From: Terriglobales bacterium
GTDB taxonomy: Bacteria; Acidobacteriota; Terriglobia; Terriglobales; Acidobacteriaceae
Length of the DNA: 13,709 bases
Assembly (NCBI GenBank): GCA_019241735.1
Contig: JAFAWN010000336.1
Location: 1 to 13,709, forward strand
Direction: 5' to 3'
Part shown: one piece after another, positions 1-6,963 of the stretch
How positions within the stretch are numbered: position 1 is the stretch's first letter
How the letters are laid out: each line of letters opens with the position of its first letter
The notes under the pieces: generated by a model
What the model was told of the DNA's origin: nothing
Database searches by the model: none
The model's input: only the letters and a program-made list of their open reading frames with translations
Position numbers and translations under genes: made by a program

Positions 1-1
1 C

Positions 2-214
2 CAGCATGGGCACGTCATTGAAGTCGCGGGAAAGACGGAAGCCGGGGCGCGGGTTATGGTGAATGGCCGTGAAGTGCCGGTAGTGGCCGCCGACGGGAGT
101 TTTCATTACTTCACGCCGCCGTTTCCGACTGGCGAGAGCGTTATAACCATCACGGCGCAGAATGCCAAAGGCGGCGTGAACACGCTTCAGAAAAAGGTGG
201 CGATCCAGGATTGA
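2..214 (+). CDS. C-terminal end of an Ig-like/beta-sandwich protein, probably FecR-related (5' truncated)
   Basis: An open frame enters from the left edge and stops with TGA at 212-214, giving 70 residues. The readable part alternates beta strands and tight turns (VMVNGREVPV, then ADGSFHYF, then PFPTGESVITITAQNAKGG). This pattern fits a bacterial Ig-like or glucodextranase-B-type domain, in which a 'V.VNG..V....DG.F......L..G.N.I.I.A.N..G' core recurs. Such domains form the C-terminal module of exported FecR-domain proteins, and I recall proteins of this kind near mreB in Acidobacteriota. That link is recollection, not something the window shows. No membrane segment or catalytic motif is visible in the fragment. 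The frame is clear, the fold is likely, and the FecR assignment is tentative because the N-terminus is missing. Confidence 0.6.
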   Translation, partial: QHGHVIEVAGKTEAGARVMVNGREVPVVAADGSFHYFTPPFPTGESVITITAQNAKGGVNTLQKKVAIQD

Positions 215-271
215 TTGCGAGTCCCTGGGGTGCTGGAACTTTGGTTTGCTCCCGAAATAATAAATATCTCA

Positions 272-277
272 TAGAAT
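272..277 (+). promoter_or_regulatory. possible -10 element upstream of mreB
   Basis: The 148-bp gap between the upstream gene and mreB contains an AT-rich island at about 252-281 in otherwise GC-rich DNA. TAGAAT at 272-277 is a plausible -10 hexamer. No good -35 lies 16-18 bp upstream; the nearest TTG-type hexamers (241-246 and 246-251) give 25- and 20-bp spacers. A promoter for the mre cluster is expected in this gap, but the exact site is a weak call. Confidence 0.2.
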
Positions 278-362
278 CTAAACAGTATCCGGAAAGCGGG
301 AGCGAAACCCGAAATACCGGCCCAGATACCAAGAAGAAAAGTTAATAGAGAGAAAGTCCCGT

Positions 363-1427
363 ATGTCATCCAACGGCTTCCATTCAAGCGCCACCCGCAT
401 GCACAACCTGCGGTCGCTGTTCAGCCTGTTTTCAAGCGACCTCGCAATCGATTTGGGCACTGCCAACACTCTGGTATATGCGCGAGGTAAAGGCATTGTG
501 GTGAACGAGCCCTCCATCGTCGCGATCAACAAAAATACCGGTGAGGTTGAGGCTGTAGGTAAGGAAGCCAAAGAGATGCTCGGCCGCACCCCGGGAAACA
601 TTGTCGCCATCAAGCCGATGAAGGATGGCGTGATTGCCGACTTCAAAGTCACCGAAAAAATGTTGAATTACTTTATTCAGAAGGCGCACAACCGCAAGAT
701 GCTGGTGCACCCACGTATCGTGATCGGGGTGCCGTCCGAGATTACGCAGGTGGAAAAACGGGCGGTCATGGATTCCGCTTATCGCGCCAAGGCGAGCGAG
801 GTTTACCTGGTGGAACAGGCGATGGTGGCGGCGATTGGCGCCGGCCTGCCAATTACCGAACCCAGCGGAAATATGGTGGTGGACATCGGCGGCGGGACCA
901 CTGACATCGCGGTTATTTCGCTCAGCGGCATTGTCTACTCGCGCTCCGTACGCATGGCCGGCAATCAGATGGACGAGGCCATCATGAATTACCTCAAACG
1001 GAAATATAACCTGCTGATCGGCGAGCGTACCGCAGAGCAGATCAAAATCGAAATTGGCTCGGGCTATCCTCTGGACAAGCCCCTGACGATGGAAATCAAG
1101 GGACGAAACCTGATCGAGGGCGTCCCCAAAACCATTACCGTGGATGATAGCGAGATTCGAGAAGCTCTGAGCGAATGTGTTTCCACCATTATGAACGCGG
1201 TCCGGGTGGCACTCGAGCGCACTCCTCCGGAGCTTTCGGCCGACATTAGCGATCGCGGCATTGTCTTGACCGGGGGCGGAGCGCTACTCAAGAATCTGGA
1301 CAAGCGCATCCGTGAGGAAACCGGCCTGCCAGTCTCGATCGCCGACGATCCATTGTGCAGCGTGGTGCTGGGAACCGGCAAAATGCTCAGCGACTTCAAG
1401 TTGCTGCGCAAAATCTCAATCGAATAA
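363..1427 (+). CDS. mreB: rod shape-determining protein MreB (bacterial actin homologue)
   Basis: MreB polymerises on the inner face of the cytoplasmic membrane and positions the peptidoglycan-elongation machinery (MreC, MreD, RodA, PBP2). The three actin-fold nucleotide motifs are present: phosphate-1 DLGTANTLVY from residue 30, phosphate-2 VDIGGGTTD around residue 174, and the adenosine motif TGGGALLKNL from residue 303. The 354-residue length is typical (about 335-350). The first ATG at 363 follows a weak purine-rich stretch (GAGAGAAAG). An in-frame ATG at 399 (MHNLRSLFSLF) would align better with the N-terminus of most MreBs, so the first 12 residues are uncertain. FSLFSSDLAIDLG resembles the short amphipathic, membrane-binding N-terminus of Gram-negative MreBs. 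It is the first gene of the cell-shape cluster, 100 bp before mreC. Identity is certain. Confidence 0.97.
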   Translation: MSSNGFHSSATRMHNLRSLFSLFSSDLAIDLGTANTLVYARGKGIVVNEPSIVAINKNTGEVEAVGKEAKEMLGRTPGNIVAIKPMKDGVIADFKVTEKMLNYFIQKAHNRKMLVHPRIVIGVPSEITQVEKRAVMDSAYRAKASEVYLVEQAMVAAIGAGLPITEPSGNMVVDIGGGTTDIAVISLSGIVYSRSVRMAGNQMDEAIMNYLKRKYNLLIGERTAEQIKIEIGSGYPLDKPLTMEIKGRNLIEGVPKTITVDDSEIREALSECVSTIMNAVRVALERTPPELSADISDRGIVLTGGGALLKNLDKRIREETGLPVSIADDPLCSVVLGTGKMLSDFKLLRKISIE

Positions 1428-1527
1428 GATTTTAAGGTTTAAGGGGGCGCGCCTTTTCCGCAGTTCAGCCCAGGCTGGCGCCCGCCCTCTGTCCGAACAG
1501 CGATTCGAACTCCTGTAGTGTCCGGCA

Positions 1528-2616
1528 ATGGAAAACCTGTTATCCCGCTATCGCAACGTCAGCATCCTGGTGGCGATTTTGTTTGCCCAGGTGCTGGGCC
1601 TAGCCATTCAAGTGCGGCGCAGCGGCGAAAATGAATCCACCCGTTTAATTCGTGTTTGGGCAGTAAGCGCTATTGCTCCCCTGGAAAAGGTTGTCGTCGG
1701 CGCGCAAACCGGCATATCCAATCTCTGGCATGGCTATATTTCTTTAGGCGGCATTCGACGCGAAAACCGCGACTTGAAACAGCAGATTGAGAATCTGCGT
1801 CTCGAGCAGGCGCGCCTCCAGGAGGACGCCGCACAAGCCCGCCGCTTGCAAGCATTGCTGGGGTTCAAGGAACAATTCATCTCTCAGACCCTGGCCGCGC
1901 AGGTCATCGGATCGAGCGGGAGCGAGCTTTCGCGCTCGATTTACATCGATAAAGGATCCCGCGATGGGGTGGAAAAGGACATGGCGGTCATCACTGCCGA
2001 TGGCGTGGCGGGAAAAATACTGCGGGTCTACAAATCCGTCTCGCAGGTGCTGCTGGTGGATGACCAGACCAGCGGGGTGGGAACGATTCTTGAAACCTCG
2101 CGGCTTCAGGGAGTTTTGAGGGGCAAAGCGTCCGGCGAGGTGGTGCTCGAAAAGGTGATGAACGACGAGCCGGTGCAGCCGGGAGAAAAAGTTCTTACCA
2201 GCGGTGGCGATCAAATTTTCCCGAAGGGTTTGCTGGTGGGGACGGTTGCGCAAGTGAAGCACGGCCATGAATCGTTTCTGGATATTCGGGTAAAGCCCGC
2301 CGCTGATCTGAGCCGGCTTGAAGAAGTGCTGGTGATTACCAAGAAAGAAGAAAGGGAACCAAGCATAGCTGAGGCTCCGCCGGTGCGCGCGATTGATATC
2401 CTGACGCAAAGATTGCCCACTGTCCCTGACAAGCCGGCCATCGAGCCGGCGAAAACGCAGAGCACGCCGGGCAGCGCGCCCGCTGCCCCCGCAAAAGCCG
2501 GCAGCGAGGCCACAGGGGATGCGAAACCGGCCGCCAAAACGATGTCTCCCAGCAGCCCGCCCAAACCGCAACCACCGGAAACTGCGCCGCGACCCGCCGC
2601 GGACAAGCCGCAATAG
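1528..2616 (+). CDS. mreC: rod shape-determining protein MreC
   Basis: MreC is a single-pass inner-membrane protein whose periplasmic part binds and activates PBP2 in the elongasome. In order: a short cytoplasmic N-terminus; one membrane helix (about residues 11-29, VSILVAILFAQVLGLAI); a coiled coil at about 77-112 (RRENRDLKQQIENLRLEQ and following); then the two-barrel MreC beta domain to about 272, with the typical stretches SRSIYIDKGSRDGV and LTSGGDQIFPKGLLVGTV. Residues 275-362 form a Pro/Ala/Lys-rich tail without visible structure, making the protein longer than the usual 280-330 residues. The ATG at 1528 has an in-frame TAG 12 bp upstream, so the start cannot lie further out; no clear Shine-Dalgarno precedes it. 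The stop lies 3 bp before the mreD start. Identity is certain; the role of the tail is unknown. Confidence 0.96.
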   Translation: MENLLSRYRNVSILVAILFAQVLGLAIQVRRSGENESTRLIRVWAVSAIAPLEKVVVGAQTGISNLWHGYISLGGIRRENRDLKQQIENLRLEQARLQEDAAQARRLQALLGFKEQFISQTLAAQVIGSSGSELSRSIYIDKGSRDGVEKDMAVITADGVAGKILRVYKSVSQVLLVDDQTSGVGTILETSRLQGVLRGKASGEVVLEKVMNDEPVQPGEKVLTSGGDQIFPKGLLVGTVAQVKHGHESFLDIRVKPAADLSRLEEVLVITKKEEREPSIAEAPPVRAIDILTQRLPTVPDKPAIEPAKTQSTPGSAPAAPAKAGSEATGDAKPAAKTMSPSSPPKPQPPETAPRPAADKPQ

Positions 2617-2619
2617 ACT

Positions 2620-3138
2620 GTGCCCATCACCTATACATCGCAGGAGCAGATTGAGGTTTACCGGTTCAGTCTGCCGGTCACGATTCTTGTTCCGCTGATC
2701 GCGATCTTCCTGCAATCGTTCATGCCGCTGCGCCTGCATTTCTTTTCCATCTTCGACTTGCCATTACTGGTGGTGATTTTCTTTGCCGTGGCACGTCGAA
2801 ACCCGGTAGCAGGACTCTTGACCGGCGCGGTAGTCGGACTAGTGCAGGATTCGCTCACGCCATTTGCATTGGGAATTTACGGCATCTCAAAGACGGTGGT
2901 GGGATACGGCGCGTCGTCTCTGGGCGCGAAAATTGACGTGGAAAATGCCGGAGCACGTTTTTTGGTGACATTGGTTTTTTACGTTGTACATCAGGTGGTT
3001 TATTTCACCGTGGCCCGCGGACTGGTGCGGCTGCCGTTGCACTGGAGCTGGCCGCACGAATTAACCGCCGCCGTGGCGAATGCAATCCTCGCGGTAGCGT
3101 TATTTTCTCTGCTCGACCGCTTCAAGCAGCGCACGTGA
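2620..3138 (+). CDS. mreD: rod shape-determining protein MreD
   Basis: MreD is the small polytopic membrane partner of MreC and PBP2 in lateral-wall synthesis. The 172-residue product is almost entirely hydrophobic, with about five predicted helices: LPVTILVPLIAIFLQSF, the FDLPLLVVIFFAVA region, the PVAGLLTGAVVGLVQD region, VTLVFYVVHQVVYF, and AVANAILAVALFSLL. The central G..VGL.QD..T...LG..G..K motif is the characteristic MreD signature. The start is a GTG at 2620, only 3 bp after the mreC stop, so translation is probably coupled. The next in-frame ATG (2722) would remove the first membrane helix and is unlikely. Length and position support the call strongly, although MreD sequences are poorly conserved. 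Confidence 0.93.
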   Translation: MPITYTSQEQIEVYRFSLPVTILVPLIAIFLQSFMPLRLHFFSIFDLPLLVVIFFAVARRNPVAGLLTGAVVGLVQDSLTPFALGIYGISKTVVGYGASSLGAKIDVENAGARFLVTLVFYVVHQVVYFTVARGLVRLPLHWSWPHELTAAVANAILAVALFSLLDRFKQRT

Positions 3139-3491
3139 AGGGCGGGCACTGAGCTTGTTATTCGCCGATCTCTTGTAGGGTGGCGTGGTTCGATGGGGGA
3201 GACATTGATGCCGGCTCCGCCGGCCGCCCAGATGAGGACATCTGGGCCTACGTGCATAGTGAGATGAGGACATCTGGGACTACGTGAACAGCCAGATGAG
3301 GACATCTGAGCATACGTGAATAGCCAGATCAGTAAATCTGGGCCTACGTGAATGGTGGCGGACGGACGCGAAGAAGCGCCACGAAATAAGGGCTATGAGT
3401 ACTTTCGTGCTCAGAGGCTCCGCATCCCAATATCCTCCCGCGCTACAATCGGAATAATCCTTAGTTCCCACAGAATGACCCAAGACTGATT
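3139..3491 (+). other. 353-bp intergenic region between mreD and mrdA, rich in inverted repeats
   Basis: No convincing gene lies here. From left to right: a perfect 6-bp stem with a 3-base loop (GCCGGC-TCC-GCCGGC, 3210-3224); the four-copy 32-bp tandem repeat (3228-3355, separate entry); GTGGCG (3355-3360) paired with CGCCAC (3377-3382) across a 16-base loop; and TGAGTAC-TTTC-GTGCTCA (3396-3413), a 7-bp stem with one G-T wobble. TACAAT at 3444-3449 could be a -10 element for mrdA, but no matching -35 is visible. The mrdA ATG at 3492 has no clear Shine-Dalgarno. The gap is large for a cluster whose other internal spacings are 3, 22 and 100 bp, which suggests that repeat DNA was inserted or expanded here. 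Confidence 0.7.
3228..3355 (+). repeat. four tandem copies of a 32-bp repeat with a palindromic core
   Basis: Four contiguous units of exactly 32 bp start at 3228, 3260, 3292 and 3324. Each is built from an inverted-repeat core resembling CCAGATGAGGACATCTGG followed by a spacer resembling GCCTACGTGAATAG. In unit 1 the core extends to a perfect 9-bp stem with an AGGA loop: GCCCAGATG (3226-3234) against CATCTGGGC (3239-3247). Unit 2 has lost the outer pairs through a changed left arm. Unit 3 keeps a 6-bp stem with one terminal mismatch. In unit 4 the inner base pair is lost, but the outer arms CCAGAT and ATCTGG remain complementary. There are no unique spacers, so this is not a CRISPR array. 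The function is unknown: an expanding intergenic REP-like repeat, a multi-operator array, or a structured RNA element between mreD and mrdA are all possible. Confidence 0.9.
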
Positions 3492-5465
3492 ATGTTTGGC
3501 CGCGATGAAAAAGTTTCACCGGTCCGTCTGACCGCGGTGCAATACCTTATCCTCGGGATATTTTTGCTGCTGGCCTATGGCTTGTGGCGGCTTCAGGTGA
3601 CGCAGAGCAGCTTATACGCTTCGCTGGCGGAGAAAAACCGCATCCGGAACGTGCCGATTTTGGCGCCGCGGGGCAAAATCCTTGACCGCGAAGGCCGCAC
3701 CATCGTTGACAACTATCCGTCCTTTACTGCGCTACTGTTGCGGGACTCCTCACGCGATCTTTCCGCCGACGCCGACCTGATTGCCCAGGGCCTGCATCTT
3801 GACCCTAAAGATGTCCGTTCCCGGCTGCGGCGGTTTGCAGGTGTGCCTCAGTATCAGCCGATTTATATCAAGGACGACATCACGCCCGATGAGCTGGCGT
3901 TTATCGAATCTCACCGAAATGAGCTACCGGAGTTGGACACCATCATGGCCCACCGCCGGCTTTATCCGCGCAAAGGATTCATGGCCCATCTGGTCGGCTA
4001 CGTTGGCGAAGTGAGCGAAGAGATGCTCAACCAGCCGCAATGGGAGCTGAACAATCCTGGCGACGTGGTGGGAAAATCTGGCGTCGAGCTGCAATACAAC
4101 CAGATTCTGATGGGCAAGAACGGATCGCGCCAGGTGGTGGTGAACAGTCATGGCAAGGAAATGGGCCAGCTGGAGGAGAAGCCCGCAGATCCGGGCAGGC
4201 CGCTGAAGCTTACCGTAGATATTGACCTCCAGATCGCGGCAGAGGAGGCGCTGGAAGGGAAAAACGGCGCGATTGTCGCCATGGACCCGCGCACCGGGGA
4301 AATATTGGCGATGGTGAGCCGTCCGGCATTTGATCCCAATGATTTTGCCGTCCGGGTATCGCGCGATGAATGGACCAGGCTGGTCAACGATGCCGATCAT
4401 CCGCTGTTGAATAAAGCAATCCAGGCGCAGCTCGCCCCGGGCTCAGTCTTCAAAATCATAATGGCGACTGCCGGGCTCCAGGAAGGAGTGGCCGAAGACA
4501 TGCACGTTAACTGCAACGGCGGCGCCAGCTTTTACGGCCGATATTTTAAGTGCTGGGTGGTGGCCGAGCATCGCGTGCATGGCTCCGTCGACATCAAGAA
4601 GGCGATTTACCAGTCCTGCGACGTGTTTTTTTACACTCTGGCGCAAAAACTGGGCATTGGAAAGATTGCGAAGTACGCCACCATGTTCGGATTAGGGCAG
4701 AAAACCGGGATCGATCTTCCGCAAGAAGCAACCGGGGTTATGCCGTCGGAAGAGTGGAAGATCCGAAACTTCAAACAAAAATGGTATGCCGGGGAAACGA
4801 TCTCGGTGGGCATCGGACAGGGCGCGGTGGCGGTCACCCCAATTCAGCTGGCTCGCGCTATCGGCGGAATTGCCAGCGGTGGAATATTGCGGCACCCGCA
4901 TGTGGCCTTTCCCGGAGATCTGCCCCCGAATGTTATTCCCTCGGCGGATGACGAAGTGATAGTGCAGATTGATCCCAAAAACTGGGAGACCATTACCGAT
5001 GCCATGGCTGACGTGGTGAACGCCGGCGGCACCGCGCCCAGCGCTCACCTGCAAGGCATCGACTTCGCGGGCAAAACCGGGAGCGCTCAAACCATCAGCA
5101 ATGTGCTGAAGGCGAAAATGGGCGCCGCGGGAAAAGCAAACTTTAAGGACAATGGCTGGTTCGCCGGAGTGGAACCGCGGCGCAATCCTGAAATCGTGGT
5201 ATGCGCACTGCTCGAAGAAGGAGAGCACGGATATCTCGCCGCCCGCGTCGGCGCGCAAGTGATTAAGGCTTATGTGGAAAAGCAGCGACGCCAGCCTTCC
5301 AAGATGGCGAAGGGCGACGGTAAGGTGGATGTAGGCGCAGTGTGGAACACAGAGAATTCCGATAGCGACGGCGAAGCTCTGCATGGAGGCCATTTCCTGC
5401 TCGATGTAAGCCACGGCCGGGTGCCACTGGCGGCTGCTGCGCCTGGCGTCGTGGGACCAGAATGA
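3492..5465 (+). CDS. mrdA: peptidoglycan D,D-transpeptidase MrdA (penicillin-binding protein 2)
   Basis: PBP2 is the class B transpeptidase that crosslinks new glycan strands during elongation, acting with RodA in the periplasm. The 657-residue product has a short cytoplasmic end, one membrane helix at about residues 15-33 (VQYLILGIFLLLAYGL), a pedestal/dimerisation region (APRGKILDREGR, later VGYVGEVSEE and GKSGVELQYN), and a C-terminal transpeptidase domain. Catalytic motifs: SVFK with nucleophile S318 and K321; S-C-D at 375-377, the S-x-D form usual in PBP2 rather than S-x-N; and KTG at 528-530 in AGKTGSAQ. GIGQGAVAVTPIQLARA is also diagnostic. About 60 residues follow the last conserved helix (KAYVEKQRRQ) and have no recognisable fold. 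The rodA start is 22 bp downstream, so the two partners are co-transcribed. Confidence 0.96.
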   Translation: MFGRDEKVSPVRLTAVQYLILGIFLLLAYGLWRLQVTQSSLYASLAEKNRIRNVPILAPRGKILDREGRTIVDNYPSFTALLLRDSSRDLSADADLIAQGLHLDPKDVRSRLRRFAGVPQYQPIYIKDDITPDELAFIESHRNELPELDTIMAHRRLYPRKGFMAHLVGYVGEVSEEMLNQPQWELNNPGDVVGKSGVELQYNQILMGKNGSRQVVVNSHGKEMGQLEEKPADPGRPLKLTVDIDLQIAAEEALEGKNGAIVAMDPRTGEILAMVSRPAFDPNDFAVRVSRDEWTRLVNDADHPLLNKAIQAQLAPGSVFKIIMATAGLQEGVAEDMHVNCNGGASFYGRYFKCWVVAEHRVHGSVDIKKAIYQSCDVFFYTLAQKLGIGKIAKYATMFGLGQKTGIDLPQEATGVMPSEEWKIRNFKQKWYAGETISVGIGQGAVAVTPIQLARAIGGIASGGILRHPHVAFPGDLPPNVIPSADDEVIVQIDPKNWETITDAMADVVNAGGTAPSAHLQGIDFAGKTGSAQTISNVLKAKMGAAGKANFKDNGWFAGVEPRRNPEIVVCALLEEGEHGYLAARVGAQVIKAYVEKQRRQPSKMAKGDGKVDVGAVWNTENSDSDGEALHGGHFLLDVSHGRVPLAAAAPGVVGPE

Positions 5466-5487
5466 CCGCCGATAGATGAAGTAAACA

Positions 5488-6576
5488 ATGTCACGATACG
5501 TTTCATTTCGAGATTTCGATTGGTTGCTGCTAATGTTCGTGCTCCTAATCTGCGGACTGGGAGTGATGGAAATCCGCAGCGCCACTGAACACACCAAATT
5601 CGCCGGAGCACACATCAAGCAGGTGTATTGGATCGGCGGCGGCATTGCGGGAATGTTTCTGCTCAGCCTGGTGAACTACCAATTGCTGCTGGACCGGGTC
5701 CAGTGGATGTACATCATCGCGGTGGGCTCGCTGACGACTGTTCTGGTCTTTGGCCAAAAGTATCTGGGGGCGCGACGCTGGGTAAAGATGCCCGGCGGCT
5801 TGCACTTCCAGCCATCGGAATGGGTGAAACTGATCCTGATTCTTGCGGTGGCCAAGTATTTCGCCGACCTTCAAAACCGTGAGTTGACCTGGCCTGATTT
5901 CTTCAAGGCCGGGGCTATAGTCGCGGTGCCCATGCTGATGGTGTTGGCGCAGCCAGACCTGGGGACGGCTTTGACCTATCTGCCAATTGCGCTTATGGGG
6001 CTGTTTTTGGGTGGGGTGCGGCTGAAGCAAGCGTTGGCGGTGGTTCTGATGGCCGGCTTGATGATGCCCATTGCGTGGTTCAAGGTGCTGAAACCTTATC
6101 AACGGGAGCGTCTCACCAGTTTCATGAATCCGGATGCGGATAGTCAGGGCTCTGGGTACCAGGTTAATCAATCCCTGATCGCGGTGGGTTCAGGTGGCAT
6201 CTGGGGCAGTACAGAGGGCTCCCAGACCCATTTATCCTTTCTCCCCGTTCCCCAGACCGACTTTATCTTTGCTGCCTTCGCGGAGGAGCATGGATTTGTG
6301 GGCGCACTGGGATTGATGCTGTTATACTTTGTTCTGCTGATGCGTTTGACCCAGAACGCGCAAACGGCGCCCGACCGCGCCGGCGTTATGGTGGTGATGG
6401 GTGTGGTGGCGGTGCTTAGCTTCCACATTCTGGTCAACGTAGGCATGGTGGTAGGCTTTATGCCCGTCACCGGAATTCCTTTGCCTTTAATGAGTTATGG
6501 CGGGTCTTCCGTGCTGTTCATGTTCCTGGCGCTAGGTATGGTGATGAACGTCAGAATGCGCCGATTCGTAAATTGA
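5488..6576 (+). CDS. rodA: peptidoglycan glycosyltransferase RodA (SEDS family)
   Basis: RodA polymerises lipid II into glycan strands in the elongasome and pairs with PBP2, encoded just upstream. The 362-residue product has about ten membrane helices, as the family requires. Diagnostic SEDS stretches are present: the GARRWVKMPGGLHFQPSEWVK region (residues 93-113), QPDLGTALTYLP, SQGSGYQVNQSLIAVGSGG, and FLPVPQTDFIFAAFAEE, in which D258 matches the essential periplasmic-loop aspartate of RodA (E. coli D262 by motif). The end MSYGGSSVLFMFLALGMVMNV is typical. After GSGGIWG the sequence reads STEGSQTHL, where RodA proteins usually have a slightly longer G-K-G-containing stretch, so the loop seems about two residues short. 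No strong Shine-Dalgarno is seen before the ATG. Identity is certain. Confidence 0.96.
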   Translation: MSRYVSFRDFDWLLLMFVLLICGLGVMEIRSATEHTKFAGAHIKQVYWIGGGIAGMFLLSLVNYQLLLDRVQWMYIIAVGSLTTVLVFGQKYLGARRWVKMPGGLHFQPSEWVKLILILAVAKYFADLQNRELTWPDFFKAGAIVAVPMLMVLAQPDLGTALTYLPIALMGLFLGGVRLKQALAVVLMAGLMMPIAWFKVLKPYQRERLTSFMNPDADSQGSGYQVNQSLIAVGSGGIWGSTEGSQTHLSFLPVPQTDFIFAAFAEEHGFVGALGLMLLYFVLLMRLTQNAQTAPDRAGVMVVMGVVAVLSFHILVNVGMVVGFMPVTGIPLPLMSYGGSSVLFMFLALGMVMNVRMRRFVN

Positions 6577-6963
6577 GCATCCGGAAGAGGGCAAGCAATA
6601 CCGCGCTAGCCAGGCGCAAAAAATATTTTGAGATAACGACCGCCCTCACGTGAAGAGGGCATTCACCGGCCAGAAACGCAGTCCAAGGTCCGGACAGGAT
6701 TGAAAGCTAGGCGCCCGCCGGGCGGGTAACGGCCCCCTCTAATTGATTCAGGATTGAGAGAGCGGTCACAAACCCGGCAAGGCGCAATGCGATAAGTGCA
6801 AAAGATTCTCACGCGTACGCAACGGATTCGGTCCCGGATGGAACTCCGGGGCCCCAGCCCTGTTTTGCGCGGGCCGATCATCGCAGCGCTCGAACCTTCC
6901 CGTCCCTTGCTGCCATTCCGCCGGTAATTCTGCCCTATTTTGGGGCGCGGAACTGGAGCTTCC
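6577..6963 (+). other. 387-bp rodA-rng intergenic region / probable rng leader
   Basis: No plausible gene is seen on either strand. GCCCTC (6642-6647) can pair with GAGGGC at 6655-6660 or with GAGGGC at 6587-6592. The second partner lies inside an exact 10-base direct repeat, GAAGAGGGCA (6584-6593 and 6652-6661). The proximal hairpin has a 7-base loop and no T-tract, so it is a poor intrinsic terminator. Further elements are the palindrome GTCCGGAC (6688-6695), hairpin CCCGC-CGG-GCGGG (6714-6726), a 12-base near-repeat CAGGATTGARAG (6695-6706 and 6749-6760), GCGTACGC (6813-6820) and GGGGCCCC (6848-6855). No clear sigma70 promoter was found. A long structured leader would fit RNase E/G family genes, some of which autoregulate through their 5' UTR, but this is inference. 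Confidence 0.5.
6955..6958 (+). promoter_or_regulatory. Shine-Dalgarno that fixes the rng start
   Basis: GGAG lies 5 bases before the ATG at 6964. It supports that ATG over the in-frame TTG at 6940, which would add eight residues and has no Shine-Dalgarno of its own. Confidence 0.7.

Noticed and set aside
1428..1527. Terminator or separate gene between mreB and mreC
   Set aside because: The GC-rich stretch forms only imperfect stems with no T-tract, and no open frame with family support exists, so mreB-mreC read as one unit.
1744..2739. 331-codon minus-strand open frame antisense to mreC
   Set aside because: It covers a certain gene (mreC), is Arg/His/Gly-rich as expected from GC-rich antisense translation, and shows no domain.
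3228..3355. CRISPR array
   Set aside because: The units are contiguous 32-bp copies without unique spacers, the copies diverge from each other, and no cas genes are present.
3000..3483. Short minus-strand open frames over the mreD end and the repeat region
   Set aside because: They run through the tandem repeat, translating it into near-identical peptides, lack start signals and have no recognisable domain. They are by-products of the repeat.
4692..5645. 317-codon minus-strand open frame antisense to mrdA/rodA
   Set aside because: It spans the junction of two certain genes on the other strand and has no coherent domain pattern.
6642..6660. Intrinsic terminator after rodA
   Set aside because: The stem is only 6 bp with a 7-base loop and is followed by ATTCACC rather than a T-tract.
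6577..6963. Known structured RNA (RNase P RNA, tmRNA, cobalamin or c-di-GMP riboswitch) in the rodA-rng gap
   Set aside because: I looked for the conserved cores of these RNAs and found only loose, partial resemblance (for example GGGCGGGTAACGG); none of the diagnostic blocks occurs in order.
6940..6963. Upstream TTG start for rng
   Set aside because: The ATG at 6964 has GGAG at the right distance and gives a family-like N-terminus; the extra eight residues from the TTG have no support.
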